A DNA stretch of 36,260 nt from Ruminococcus sp. (lineage in GTDB: Bacteria > Bacillota > Clostridia > Oscillospirales > Ruminococcaceae), in assembly GCA_024403935.1 (NCBI GenBank), contig JAKSQV010000014.1:1-36260 (forward strand), written 5' to 3'. The translations under genes and the position numbers were made by a program. The first letter of the stretch is position 1, and each line of letters opens with the position of its first letter. Positions 24,720 through 31,184 of this stretch are shown here, in pieces. Below the pieces are notes generated by a model. That model was not told where the DNA came from and did no database searches. It worked only from the letters and a program-made list of their open reading frames with translations.

Positions 24720-26453
24720 TTATACTTCTCCTTCTGATTTTCCGGTGAGCATTTCGTAAGTCACTCCATATTTCTTGGCTATGTCGCAGGCGTAGGACAT
24801 TCCCTCGGGAGAGGCGACCTCGACCTTGAATGAACGTTGGCCCTTATTGCTTCGCATGATGAGTGATGCAGTCCTTGCACCTTTGTTGTTAAGGTTGAGT
24901 TCATTGGTATCGGAGGCGAGCTTGTGCATATGAGTGTTATATATGGTACGCACCTGTTTCTCCATGAGAGCGCGGACTGAATCGCGTGCGATATAGTATC
25001 CCTCCTCAAAGGAGGTGGTCGAGAACGTTTCGTTCATAAGAACAAGGCTGTCCTTAGTTGACTCGCTGAATAGTTTCTTGAAGCGTATACATTCTTCTCC
25101 GAGTCTGCCGAGATCCATCGTCTTGTCTTCATCGGCAGGGAAGTGCGTGAATATGCAGTCTGTCGGACGGTAGGAGAATGATTCGGCAGGAACATGGATG
25201 CCGCCCTGAGCGAGCACAAAGAGCTGTCCGACAGCCTGAGTCACGGTAGTCTTTCCGCCTCTGTTAGCACCTGTAAGGATGTAGATGGTGTGTTCGCTGT
25301 CAAAACATAGGTTGTTTGTGACGATCTCTGATTGGTTTTCAATGACAGAAGCAAGCTTCAGGTTATAGAAGCCTCTTGCAGTCATATCAGTACCACCGTC
25401 TTCTGAGACCTGAGCCTCGCAGAAGACGGCTCCTTTTTGGGCCAGTTTCTCGATGTATTCGGCAAATCGTATATAGTACACGAACTCGGGAATGAGTTGA
25501 GATACATTCACTATCGCAACATTCGCGTATTTGGTGAGCGTATCACGGAGCTTTTTCACAAGCGAGCTGAGCATCTTGTTGATGACGGATTCAAGGTAGA
25601 ATGTAGAATTGGCAGTTCCGTCACCGTCAGTAGTTTTCACAAGAGTAGCGCGGATATTTCCGTCAACGAACGGTGTATTGCGTACTGCGGTAAAGCCTGC
25701 CAACTTTTCTACAAAAGCTCCGACATTTGCTGTCTGCTGCCTGTCGATCTGATGATAGTGCATATCGCCGTTCCAGTCAGTGGTGTCCTGAATCTTGTCC
25801 TTTGATGATACGGCATCTGCGAAATTGCTGACAATCCCCGATTTTTTGAAGGGCTTGCTGTTGATGGAGACAAGTCCCATGCTGACAGCTTCAAAGCGGT
25901 CGTTGACGTTGATACCGAGAGTTATGCTTTGTACCTCTGAAGCTTTTACCTTGAGGGCACTGATGTCCTGTTTCATTTCGGCGAAATCAGCTTCATTGTA
26001 AAGCTCATTGATATATTCGCGGAGTTCGGTAAGCCCCTGAGACTTTATCCGTGTATCTGACAGGCACTCACGCATAGCTTCAATGCAGTTTATGTAGTCT
26101 TTCAGCTCGTCAAGTCTGTGATACAGATGCCATATCCCAAGCTCCTCATCGTAATTCTTGTGCATCGTACCGAAGCTGCGTATGAATTCCATTTTCTCAA
26201 AAAGCTCCGTCATTTTTGTACGAAGTTCAGGAAGAGCGAGAATATCGGAGAATACTTTCTGTCTGAATGAGGATACGCGGGGGTCGGCAGTCATTCTTGA
26301 TATGGTATTCATTATCATATTCTGTTCGGCGTTGTCATTGGTCAGTGCCTTGCATATCACATCAAGACCGAGGTCGTGGCAGGCAGTCTGGGATAGCTGT
26401 CTGTATTCTGTTTCACTTCTGAACGGGTAAAGAATACTGAATCCGTCTTTCAT
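24720..26453 (-). CDS. MutS-related ATPase (MutS-like, no mismatch-binding domain)
   Basis: A 577-residue protein with a MutS-type helical core and ATPase domain. Walker A reads TGANRGGKTT (MutS: TGPNMGGKST); the Walker B region is LVLMNETFSTTSFEEG, with Asn where MutS has Asp. The N-terminal mismatch-recognition and connector domains of MutS1 are missing, and there is no Smr domain as in MutS2. Such NE-type MutS relatives form a separate poorly known group; a role in mismatch repair is unproven. The AGGAGT RBS is 6-7 bp before the ATG. It is flanked by an AraC regulator (9 bp upstream) and hpt (1 bp downstream). Confidence 0.88.
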   Translation of the reverse strand: MKDGFSILYPFRSETEYRQLSQTACHDLGLDVICKALTNDNAEQNMIMNTISRMTADPRVSSFRQKVFSDILALPELRTKMTELFEKMEFIRSFGTMHKNYDEELGIWHLYHRLDELKDYINCIEAMRECLSDTRIKSQGLTELREYINELYNEADFAEMKQDISALKVKASEVQSITLGINVNDRFEAVSMGLVSINSKPFKKSGIVSNFADAVSSKDKIQDTTDWNGDMHYHQIDRQQTANVGAFVEKLAGFTAVRNTPFVDGNIRATLVKTTDGDGTANSTFYLESVINKMLSSLVKKLRDTLTKYANVAIVNVSQLIPEFVYYIRFAEYIEKLAQKGAVFCEAQVSEDGGTDMTARGFYNLKLASVIENQSEIVTNNLCFDSEHTIYILTGANRGGKTTVTQAVGQLFVLAQGGIHVPAESFSYRPTDCIFTHFPADEDKTMDLGRLGEECIRFKKLFSESTKDSLVLMNETFSTTSFEEGYYIARDSVRALMEKQVRTIYNTHMHKLASDTNELNLNNKGARTASLIMRSNKGQRSFKVEVASPEGMSYACDIAKKYGVTYEMLTGKSEGEV

Positions 26454-26462
26454 AAAAAACTC

Positions 26463-27326
26463 CTAATCTCGCCATTTTTTTCTGTAAGCGAAGCATGTTA
26501 GATTCTCGGTTTTCTTGAATTGCCTTGCAAAGTAGCTCTGATCGTTAAATCCGCAGAGATGTGAGATCTCCTCGACAGACTTGTCAGAAAACCTGAGAAG
26601 ATGCTTTCCGTAGTTGATACGGCAGCTTATAATGTGCTGGAAAATTGTCTTTCCGTATATTTTTTTATACTCACGGGTGAGGTAGAATTTGCTTATGTAG
26701 AACTCGGAGGACAGCTTTTCAAGCGACAGGTCCTCGCTGAAATGATCCTCAATGAAGCTGTTGACAGCGGCAAGCTTATGTTTCAGTGCAGTATCATACT
26801 GGCTTGCGGAGCTGTTGGCTGTCAGCGAAAGAGTCATAAGCTCAACGATGAGACGTGAGGTCAGTACCTCGGCTTCAGGCTTTTTGGATTCGTTGACATC
26901 GATTATCTCGGTTATGGCAGAGATGAATTTGTCGAATATGGCGGGGCGGAATACGACCTCCGACTGCCTGATGAAGAAGTCATGGTACTGACGTGAGGTC
27001 GCGCCGTTGAAATGCACCCATAGAAGCTCCCACGGGTCATCTACGGAGCTTTTGTAAAAGTGCGGCAGACAACAGTCGATGAAAAAGCAGTCACCCTTTT
27101 TCAGCGGATATACGCGTCCGTCATATTCCAGCTCTCCCGAGCCGGAAGCAACAGCAACTATGAGCAGTGAGTCAAGGTCACGGCGGTGAGTTGCGGGAGC
27201 ATCCTCAGGCTTTATCACTCCTGTTTCCTGCATATAGAAGAATGTGCTTTTGGCGGCTGGACTCGGAGTATTGATAATGCGCCGCGAGTACTTGCTGCGG
27301 AAGTTCATTGATTCGGTGTGCTCCAT
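26463..27326 (-). CDS. AraC family transcriptional regulator (cupin plus HTH)
   Basis: A 287-residue regulator with an N-terminal cupin sensor (VASGSGELEYDGRVYPLKKGDCFFIDCCLPHFY) and a C-terminal double helix-turn-helix (LSLEKLSSEFYISKFYLTREYK ... HLCGFNDQSYFARQFK, split here by an intervening stretch). The ligand is unknown; many such proteins sense sugars. Start 27326 is preferred over 27335, because AAAGGA is 9 nt before it and would touch the upstream ATG. It is the first gene of an operon with mutS-like and hpt. A palindrome in its promoter suggests autoregulation. Confidence 0.9.
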   Translation of the reverse strand: MEHTESMNFRSKYSRRIINTPSPAAKSTFFYMQETGVIKPEDAPATHRRDLDSLLIVAVASGSGELEYDGRVYPLKKGDCFFIDCCLPHFYKSSVDDPWELLWVHFNGATSRQYHDFFIRQSEVVFRPAIFDKFISAITEIIDVNESKKPEAEVLTSRLIVELMTLSLTANSSASQYDTALKHKLAAVNSFIEDHFSEDLSLEKLSSEFYISKFYLTREYKKIYGKTIFQHIISCRINYGKHLLRFSDKSVEEISHLCGFNDQSYFARQFKKTENLTCFAYRKKWRD

Positions 27327-27368
27327 AACTATCATCCTTTCGCAGATAATATTTCAGCTTATGAATTC

Positions 27369-27397
27369 ATTATACAATATTTTGTATCAGATTGCAA
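27369..27397 (-). promoter_or_regulatory. Promoter of the araC-mutS-hpt operon with a palindrome in the spacer
   Basis: On the minus strand, TTGCAA (27397-27392) and TATAAT (27374-27369), 17-bp spacer. The palindrome ATACAAtattTTGTAT (27372-27387) overlaps the -10 and fills most of the spacer, a good position for a repressor site. Confidence 0.7.
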
Positions 27398-27406
27398 TAT
27401 GATTAT

Positions 27407-27429
27407 AAAAAAGCGCTCAGAATATGAGC
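27407..27429 (-). terminator. Weak terminator at the end of the small membrane protein gene
   Basis: On the minus strand, GCTCA and TGAGC (27429-27425 with 27419-27415) form a 5-bp stem followed by GCTTTTTT. It overlaps the stop codon of the gene. The short stem makes the call uncertain. Confidence 0.45.
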
Positions 27430-27671
27430 AGTATCAGAAATGCGAGAATAAGAGCAGCGGCAATATAAGTCGAGAATCTAAGAAATCTGATTTTTTTGCT
27501 TCTGCGCCTGTAACTGACTGTATCTCCTCCGAAGCATCTGTCGATCTCACGTCGAGTTACCTCGGCAGGAAGCTTTTTTACCCCTGCACGAAGATAGAAT
27601 ACAGCCCTTTCGAAATAGATGCTGTCCGGATTGTTTACTTCAATTATCTGCTTGTTAACACCTTTTATCAT
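27417..27671 (-). CDS. Small tail-anchored membrane protein, unknown function
   Basis: An 84-residue protein with a soluble N-terminal part (MIKGVNKQIIEVNN, then YFERAVFYLR), a basic patch (RRRSKKIRFLR) and one C-terminal membrane helix (about 67-83). The layout predicts an anchored cytoplasmic domain. GGAGGT lies 3-4 bp before the ATG. It is 49 bp downstream of the glycosylase gene on the same strand. I do not recognise the family. Confidence 0.75.
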   Translation of the reverse strand: MIKGVNKQIIEVNNPDSIYFERAVFYLRAGVKKLPAEVTRREIDRCFGGDTVSYRRRSKKIRFLRFSTYIAAALILAFLILLIF

Positions 27672-27720
27672 AATACCTCCACATAGCTTGATATGTAGAG
27701 TATGGGCAGATGCGCTGAGA

Positions 27721-28533
27721 TTAATCCTTCAGATTGCGAATGTAGTGAAAAAGGTACTGCTGGGCTATTCCAGCGTTATCGCGGATGTAATCCGGAAAGC
27801 CGTCAGGATAGTATTCTGCGAGCACACGCTTTATCCAGACATCTATCGGGAAAGCCTCAACGCGGTGCATACCGTACAGCAGTACACATTCAGCGACTTT
27901 CGGACCTACACCCTTTATTGCTTTGAGAGATGCACGGGCTTTTTCTATGGGGGCTTCAGCTATTGCAGTAAGGTCAGTCGAGCCTGAATGTACGCGGTAT
28001 GCTCCGTCGCAGAGATATTTTGCGCGGAAGCCGCTCCGAAGGTATCCGAGAGAGTCGGGAGTTTCCTGTGCGAGCTGTTCTGCTGTCGGAAAATTATCGC
28101 CGTAATTGCAGCAAAGGCGGTCGATAATGCCTTTGATACGCGGAATATTGTTGTTCTGGGAAATAATGAAGGAGATGAGACATTCCCAGCTGTCCTGACG
28201 GAGAAGCCGTATGCCACCGGCGAAGCTGCACGCCTTTGAAAGCGTCTCATCCTCAGAAAAGCACCGCTTGAGTTCGGAGTAGTCGGTATCGAAATCAAAG
28301 TAGCCGTACCATTTAGAGAGAAAGTCGGCTTCTGTTGTGTTATGAAAGATAAATTCGCCCTTTCTGACCTGTGATACTGTCAGTCTGTCATTTACAAAAC
28401 TGCCTGTATAGGTGCAGAAGTGGTCACTTTCTGTTTTGCGCCAGCGGAAAGCTTGTCCGCAGTCAAGTGTATCATCAAGGTCGAGGTCAGGCTCGTGGAC
28501 AATAATATCGCAGCCCTTTATTGTGTAATCCAT
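27721..28533 (-). CDS. OGG1-type 8-oxoguanine DNA glycosylase
   Basis: A 270-residue DNA repair glycosylase/AP lyase removing oxidised guanine. It has the OGG N-terminal domain (LDCGQAFRWRK at 23-33) and an HhH-GPD domain with IKGVGPKVAEC, where Lys212 is the Schiff-base Lys, and FPIDVW with Asp231. QNNNIPRIKGIIDRLC matches the family DNA-binding helix. Start 28533 is chosen over 28554 because GGAGGGA lies 7 bp before it. No Fe-S cluster cysteines are present, as expected for OGG1 type. Confidence 0.93.
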   Translation of the reverse strand: MDYTIKGCDIIVHEPDLDLDDTLDCGQAFRWRKTESDHFCTYTGSFVNDRLTVSQVRKGEFIFHNTTEADFLSKWYGYFDFDTDYSELKRCFSEDETLSKACSFAGGIRLLRQDSWECLISFIISQNNNIPRIKGIIDRLCCNYGDNFPTAEQLAQETPDSLGYLRSGFRAKYLCDGAYRVHSGSTDLTAIAEAPIEKARASLKAIKGVGPKVAECVLLYGMHRVEAFPIDVWIKRVLAEYYPDGFPDYIRDNAGIAQQYLFHYIRNLKD

Positions 28534-28573
28534 AGAAAATTCCCTCCGTATCATTAATTTACATTCAAGGCAC

Positions 28574-28602
28574 TTGATTTTTCAATTAAATTATACTAAA
28601 AT
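28574..28602 (+). promoter_or_regulatory. Probable promoter for the alarmone synthetase gene
   Basis: TTGATT 28574-28579 and TAAAAT 28597-28602, 17-bp spacer. It is a moderate match and overlaps the divergent glycosylase promoter, so the two genes may compete for polymerase. Confidence 0.45.
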
Positions 28603-28618
28603 ATAAGAAGAAATACAA
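28590..28618 (-). promoter_or_regulatory. Probable promoter for the glycosylase gene
   Basis: On the minus strand, TATAAT (28595-28590) with a weak TTGTAT (28618-28613), 17-bp spacer. It overlaps the divergent plus-strand promoter. Confidence 0.5.
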
Positions 28619-28635
28619 GAGCAGGAGGAGTATTT

Positions 28636-28692
28636 TTGACTTTTTCTGCACCGTATTTTCTGAATATGATAGAAAGGACATCTGCAATATGA
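28636..28692 (+). CDS. Possible 18-residue leader peptide before the alarmone synthetase
   Basis: A TTG start at 28636 lies 5 nt after a near-perfect Shine-Dalgarno GGAGGAG (28624-28630). The frame encodes MTFSAPYFLNMIERTSAI and stops at TGA 28690-28692, overlapping the ATG of the next gene as ATGA. The following gene has only a distant AAAGGA of its own (about 12 nt away). The arrangement suggests translational coupling. A chance mini-ORF cannot be excluded. Confidence 0.4.
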   Translation: MTFSAPYFLNMIERTSAI

Positions 28693-29381
28693 ACGAAATG
28701 GATTTCTATCTTGAGAGTATTCAGCAGCTTCCTGCCATAGTTGAGCGCGGACCTGCTGAAAAGGAAAACATTACTCGTACCTTCAACGAGTTTGTTGACC
28801 TTGCTCATCTGTATGAGAGTGCGATAGAGGTCGTGAAAACCTACCTCGGCATACTCGACAGCGAGTTCAGCATAAAGTATCAGCGAAATCCGATACATGA
28901 CATCAAAAGCCGTCTCAAATCGGCTGAATCCATAATCAATAAGCTTGCCAAAAAGAATGTACCGCTTACACCTGATAATGCGAGGAAGAATCTGCTCGAT
29001 ATTGCAGGAATAAGGGTAACGTGCTACTATATCAGCGATATATATGTTATCGCAGAGATGCTCTCGCACCGTGACGACTTCGTTGTCATCAAGCAGAAGG
29101 ATTACATAAAGGAACCTAAGCCGAGCGGATACAGGAGCTATCACATGATAATCAATGTGCCTGTGTATCTTGCCGCGCAGAAAAGGTATGCTCCCGTAGA
29201 GATACAGATACGCACCATCGCAATGGACTTCTGGGCGAGTCTTGAGCATCAGCTCAGATACAAGACACGCTCGGATATTACTCCCGAGATTTCGCAGGAG
29301 CTCAGAGAATGTGCCGAGCGCATTGCTGAAACTGATATTCGTATGCAGAAGATATATATGGAAATAAACGGGATAGATTAA
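28689..29381 (+). CDS. Small alarmone synthetase ((p)ppGpp synthetase, RelQ/YjbM type)
   Basis: A 230-residue protein with only the RelA/SpoT synthetase domain: LLDIAGIRVTCYY, KEPKPSGYRSYHMII (substrate-binding G-loop region), VEIQIRT and DFWASLEHQLRYK are all family blocks. No HD hydrolase, TGS or ACT domain is present, so it fits small alarmone synthetases that make (p)ppGpp under stress. It overlaps a possible leader peptide and is followed 10 bp later by a zinc-ribbon membrane protein. Confidence 0.93.
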   Translation: MNEMDFYLESIQQLPAIVERGPAEKENITRTFNEFVDLAHLYESAIEVVKTYLGILDSEFSIKYQRNPIHDIKSRLKSAESIINKLAKKNVPLTPDNARKNLLDIAGIRVTCYYISDIYVIAEMLSHRDDFVVIKQKDYIKEPKPSGYRSYHMIINVPVYLAAQKRYAPVEIQIRTIAMDFWASLEHQLRYKTRSDITPEISQELRECAERIAETDIRMQKIYMEINGID

Positions 29382-29391
29382 GGAGGAAACT

Positions 29392-30237
29392 ATGGCATTC
29401 TGTAAATACTGCGGAAGAAAGCTTGAGGAGGGGGAGAGCTGTTCCTGCGAGGAAGCCGTAAAGGCAGCAGCTGTAACAACAGGTGAAACTCCTGATGCCA
29501 AAGCAGGTACAAGGTCTGCTTCCGAAGCCGAGAAAAAGGAAACTCCTGCTTCTGAGGTGATAGCTCCGCCTGTACCTGTACAGACCATGAACAATAAGAT
29601 ACTCAGGCGCGGACTCATCCTCATGGGCGTGATGGCTTTGTGCCTTGTGCTTTTCGTAACAGTTTTGGGAAATATCGTTGCAAGCAGTTACAAGCTGCCT
29701 GTAAGGAATGTTGAAAGAGGCTTGAACAAAGACAGGGCAGAGCTTATTATAAACTCATTCTATCCGCGTGACTACATCGGGGAGCTCCGCGATGATGCCG
29801 AGGATATGGGGGATGAGTGGAGCGATGTTACAGATGATATGGATTCGCTTATCTCTGAGGTCAAGGAGGTATGCGAGGACAACTACTTTGGTGATGACAT
29901 CAGAGTGTCCGCGAAGATAGTCAAGAAGAAGTCTGCGACTGCAAGAGACCTGCGAATGCTGAAAAAGGAATTTGAGAAGTATGATGCTGTTGCAAAGAAG
30001 GCGTACAGGCTCAAGATATGTCTTACCGTAAAGGGCGGCGACCAGAAAAAGCAGATACACTTCTATATCTATTCTGTGAAGATCAAGGGCGGAAAATGGC
30101 TCCTGTATGCTGACGACAAGACAAAGGGAGCTTTTCTGACCAAGACCGAGGACGTCTACAAGGAGATAGAAAACGAGCTTGACTCGATACTGTCAGACTA
30201 TTCGGATCAGCTCGGAGCGGTTATCCCGAAGGAATGA
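29392..30237 (+). CDS. Zinc-ribbon, single-pass membrane protein of unknown function
   Basis: A 281-residue protein: N-terminal zinc ribbon (MAFCKYCGRKLEEGESCSC; Cys4, Cys7, Cys17, Cys19), a low-complexity Ala/Glu/Thr linker (about 22-64), one membrane helix (about 73-95) and an acidic/basic C-terminal domain predicted outside the cell, rich in coiled-like helices. The layout is common in Clostridia proteins with unknown jobs. AAGGAGG lies before the ATG. No terminator separates it from the next gene. Confidence 0.85.
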   Translation: MAFCKYCGRKLEEGESCSCEEAVKAAAVTTGETPDAKAGTRSASEAEKKETPASEVIAPPVPVQTMNNKILRRGLILMGVMALCLVLFVTVLGNIVASSYKLPVRNVERGLNKDRAELIINSFYPRDYIGELRDDAEDMGDEWSDVTDDMDSLISEVKEVCEDNYFGDDIRVSAKIVKKKSATARDLRMLKKEFEKYDAVAKKAYRLKICLTVKGGDQKKQIHFYIYSVKIKGGKWLLYADDKTKGAFLTKTEDVYKEIENELDSILSDYSDQLGAVIPKE

Positions 30238-30294
30238 GCAACGCCTTTCGACATCAGCTTCAATAATATACCAAAAAGAACACAGAACGACCTC

Positions 30295-30323
30295 TTCACA
30301 TAACGCCTCCTGTATGATATAAT
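30295..30323 (+). promoter_or_regulatory. Extended -10 promoter inside an inverted repeat
   Basis: TTCACA 30295-30300 and TATAAT 30318-30323, 17-bp spacer, with TGA before the -10 (TGATATAAT). The expected start is near 30330, so the transcript contains only the right arm of the surrounding inverted repeat. Confidence 0.7.
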
Positions 30324-30359
30324 TGTCCTTACCGAGAACAGTTGAACAGGAGGCGTTAT
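30300..30359 (+). repeat. Perfect 14-bp inverted repeat pairing the Shine-Dalgarno with the promoter spacer
   Basis: ATAACGCCTCCTGT (30300-30313) and ACAGGAGGCGTTAT (30346-30359) are perfect reverse complements separated by 32 nt. The right arm contains AGGAGG, the ribosome-binding site of the gene starting at 30361. The left arm lies between the -35 and -10 of that gene's promoter. RNA reading through from upstream would fold the RBS away; RNA from the local promoter lacks the left arm. Confidence 0.85.
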
Positions 30360-30360
30360 T

Positions 30361-30663
30361 ATGTTCGGGATAATCAGAAAGAAAAAACAGGATGTCCGCG
30401 ACAGAACAGTCTATATGGAGGTGTGCGCAGATAACAAGGTCTCATACAGGGTAATAGCAGGGAGAGTCTTTGCAGGAAGCGGAGATGTAATTACATACGG
30501 TATCGAAGCACAGGATATGTCAACGGGCAGATATGAAGCGATACCCGATTTTTCACACGATATCGAGGATGCGGTAGATTTTGCGGAGATGCTCATCTCC
30601 TCGCGCACACGTCCCGAGGGGATCTACTCACGGGCACTGAGCTACCTTTGCGTGTCAATATAA
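30361..30663 (+). CDS. Small protein of unknown function, possibly DUF6514-like
   Basis: A 100-residue soluble protein with a basic start (MFGIIRKKKQDVRDR), a beta-rich middle (VSYRVIAGR...VITYGIEAQDM) and an acidic helix near the end. The pattern with YGIEAQD and SHDIEDAVDFAEML recalls small DUF6514-type proteins of Clostridia, but this is a weak recollection. The RBS AGGAGG lies within the inverted repeat described at 30300. No known domain is sure. Confidence 0.75.
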   Translation: MFGIIRKKKQDVRDRTVYMEVCADNKVSYRVIAGRVFAGSGDVITYGIEAQDMSTGRYEAIPDFSHDIEDAVDFAEMLISSRTRPEGIYSRALSYLCVSI

Positions 30664-30718
30664 ATTGCTGTTATATGTAACCGAGTGCCTGCCGAATAAT
30701 AATTAAATCATTTGGGTA

Positions 30719-30747
30719 TTTACAAATTTTCCTTTTTGTGGTAAAAT
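30719..30747 (+). promoter_or_regulatory. Promoter for the YdbC-like gene
   Basis: TTTACA 30719-30724 and TAAAAT 30742-30747, 17-bp spacer, with an extended TGG before the -10. Confidence 0.6.
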
Positions 30748-30805
30748 AATTTATACTGAGGCTTCAGGGCATCAGACAGAGAAATAACAGAAAGGAGTTC
30801 GTATC

Positions 30806-31039
30806 ATGGCAGAGCTGAAATACGAGATAACAGAAGAGATAGGAGTTCTCTCCGAAAACGCAAAGGGATGGAAAAAGGAGCTTAATATGGTAAGCTGGAA
30901 CGAGCACGATCCCAAGTACGATATACGCGAGTGGGCACCTGACCATTCAAGAATGGGCAAGGGAGTTACTCTCACCGCAGATGAGCTTGCATCGCTCAAG
31001 GAGCTTCTTCAGGGTATTGACCTCGATTCATTTGAATGA
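30806..31039 (+). CDS. YdbC/PC4-like single-stranded DNA-binding protein
   Basis: A 77-residue protein of the bacterial YdbC group with a PC4 (transcriptional coactivator p15) fold. The conserved pattern KYEITEEIGVLSE, GWKKELNMVSWN, KYDIREWAPDHSRMGKGVTL covers the whole family consensus. Members bind single-stranded DNA; the cellular role is not settled. Single gene with its own promoter and a strong terminator 7 bp after the stop. Confidence 0.93.
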   Translation: MAELKYEITEEIGVLSENAKGWKKELNMVSWNEHDPKYDIREWAPDHSRMGKGVTLTADELASLKELLQGIDLDSFE

Positions 31040-31046
31040 GTATAAT

Positions 31047-31084
31047 GCGGAGCTGTCGCCGTTTGGCGGCGGTTCCGCTTTTTT
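31047..31084 (+). terminator. Intrinsic terminator after the YdbC-like gene
   Basis: GCGGAGCTGTCGCC (31047-31060) pairs with GGCGGCGGTTCCGC (31065-31078) with three G-U pairs, loop GTTT, then six T. Confidence 0.85.
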
Positions 31085-31122
31085 GCGGTATGAAGTGCTT
31101 TAGCGTTTTTTTACTTTCGCTG

Positions 31123-31151
31123 TTGCAAAATGAACGGAAATGTAGTATAAT
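31123..31151 (+). promoter_or_regulatory. Promoter for the asnB operon
   Basis: TTGCAA 31123-31128 and TATAAT 31146-31151, 17-bp spacer; leader of about 27 nt. Confidence 0.7.
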
Positions 31152-31184
31152 ATTTCAGGAGAATTCATACGTCGGAGGAAAAGT

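Noticed and set aside
28596..29624. Long 342-codon minus-strand frame opposite the alarmone synthetase
   Set aside because: It is the antisense shadow of a clear synthetase gene and shows no protein family features or own RBS.
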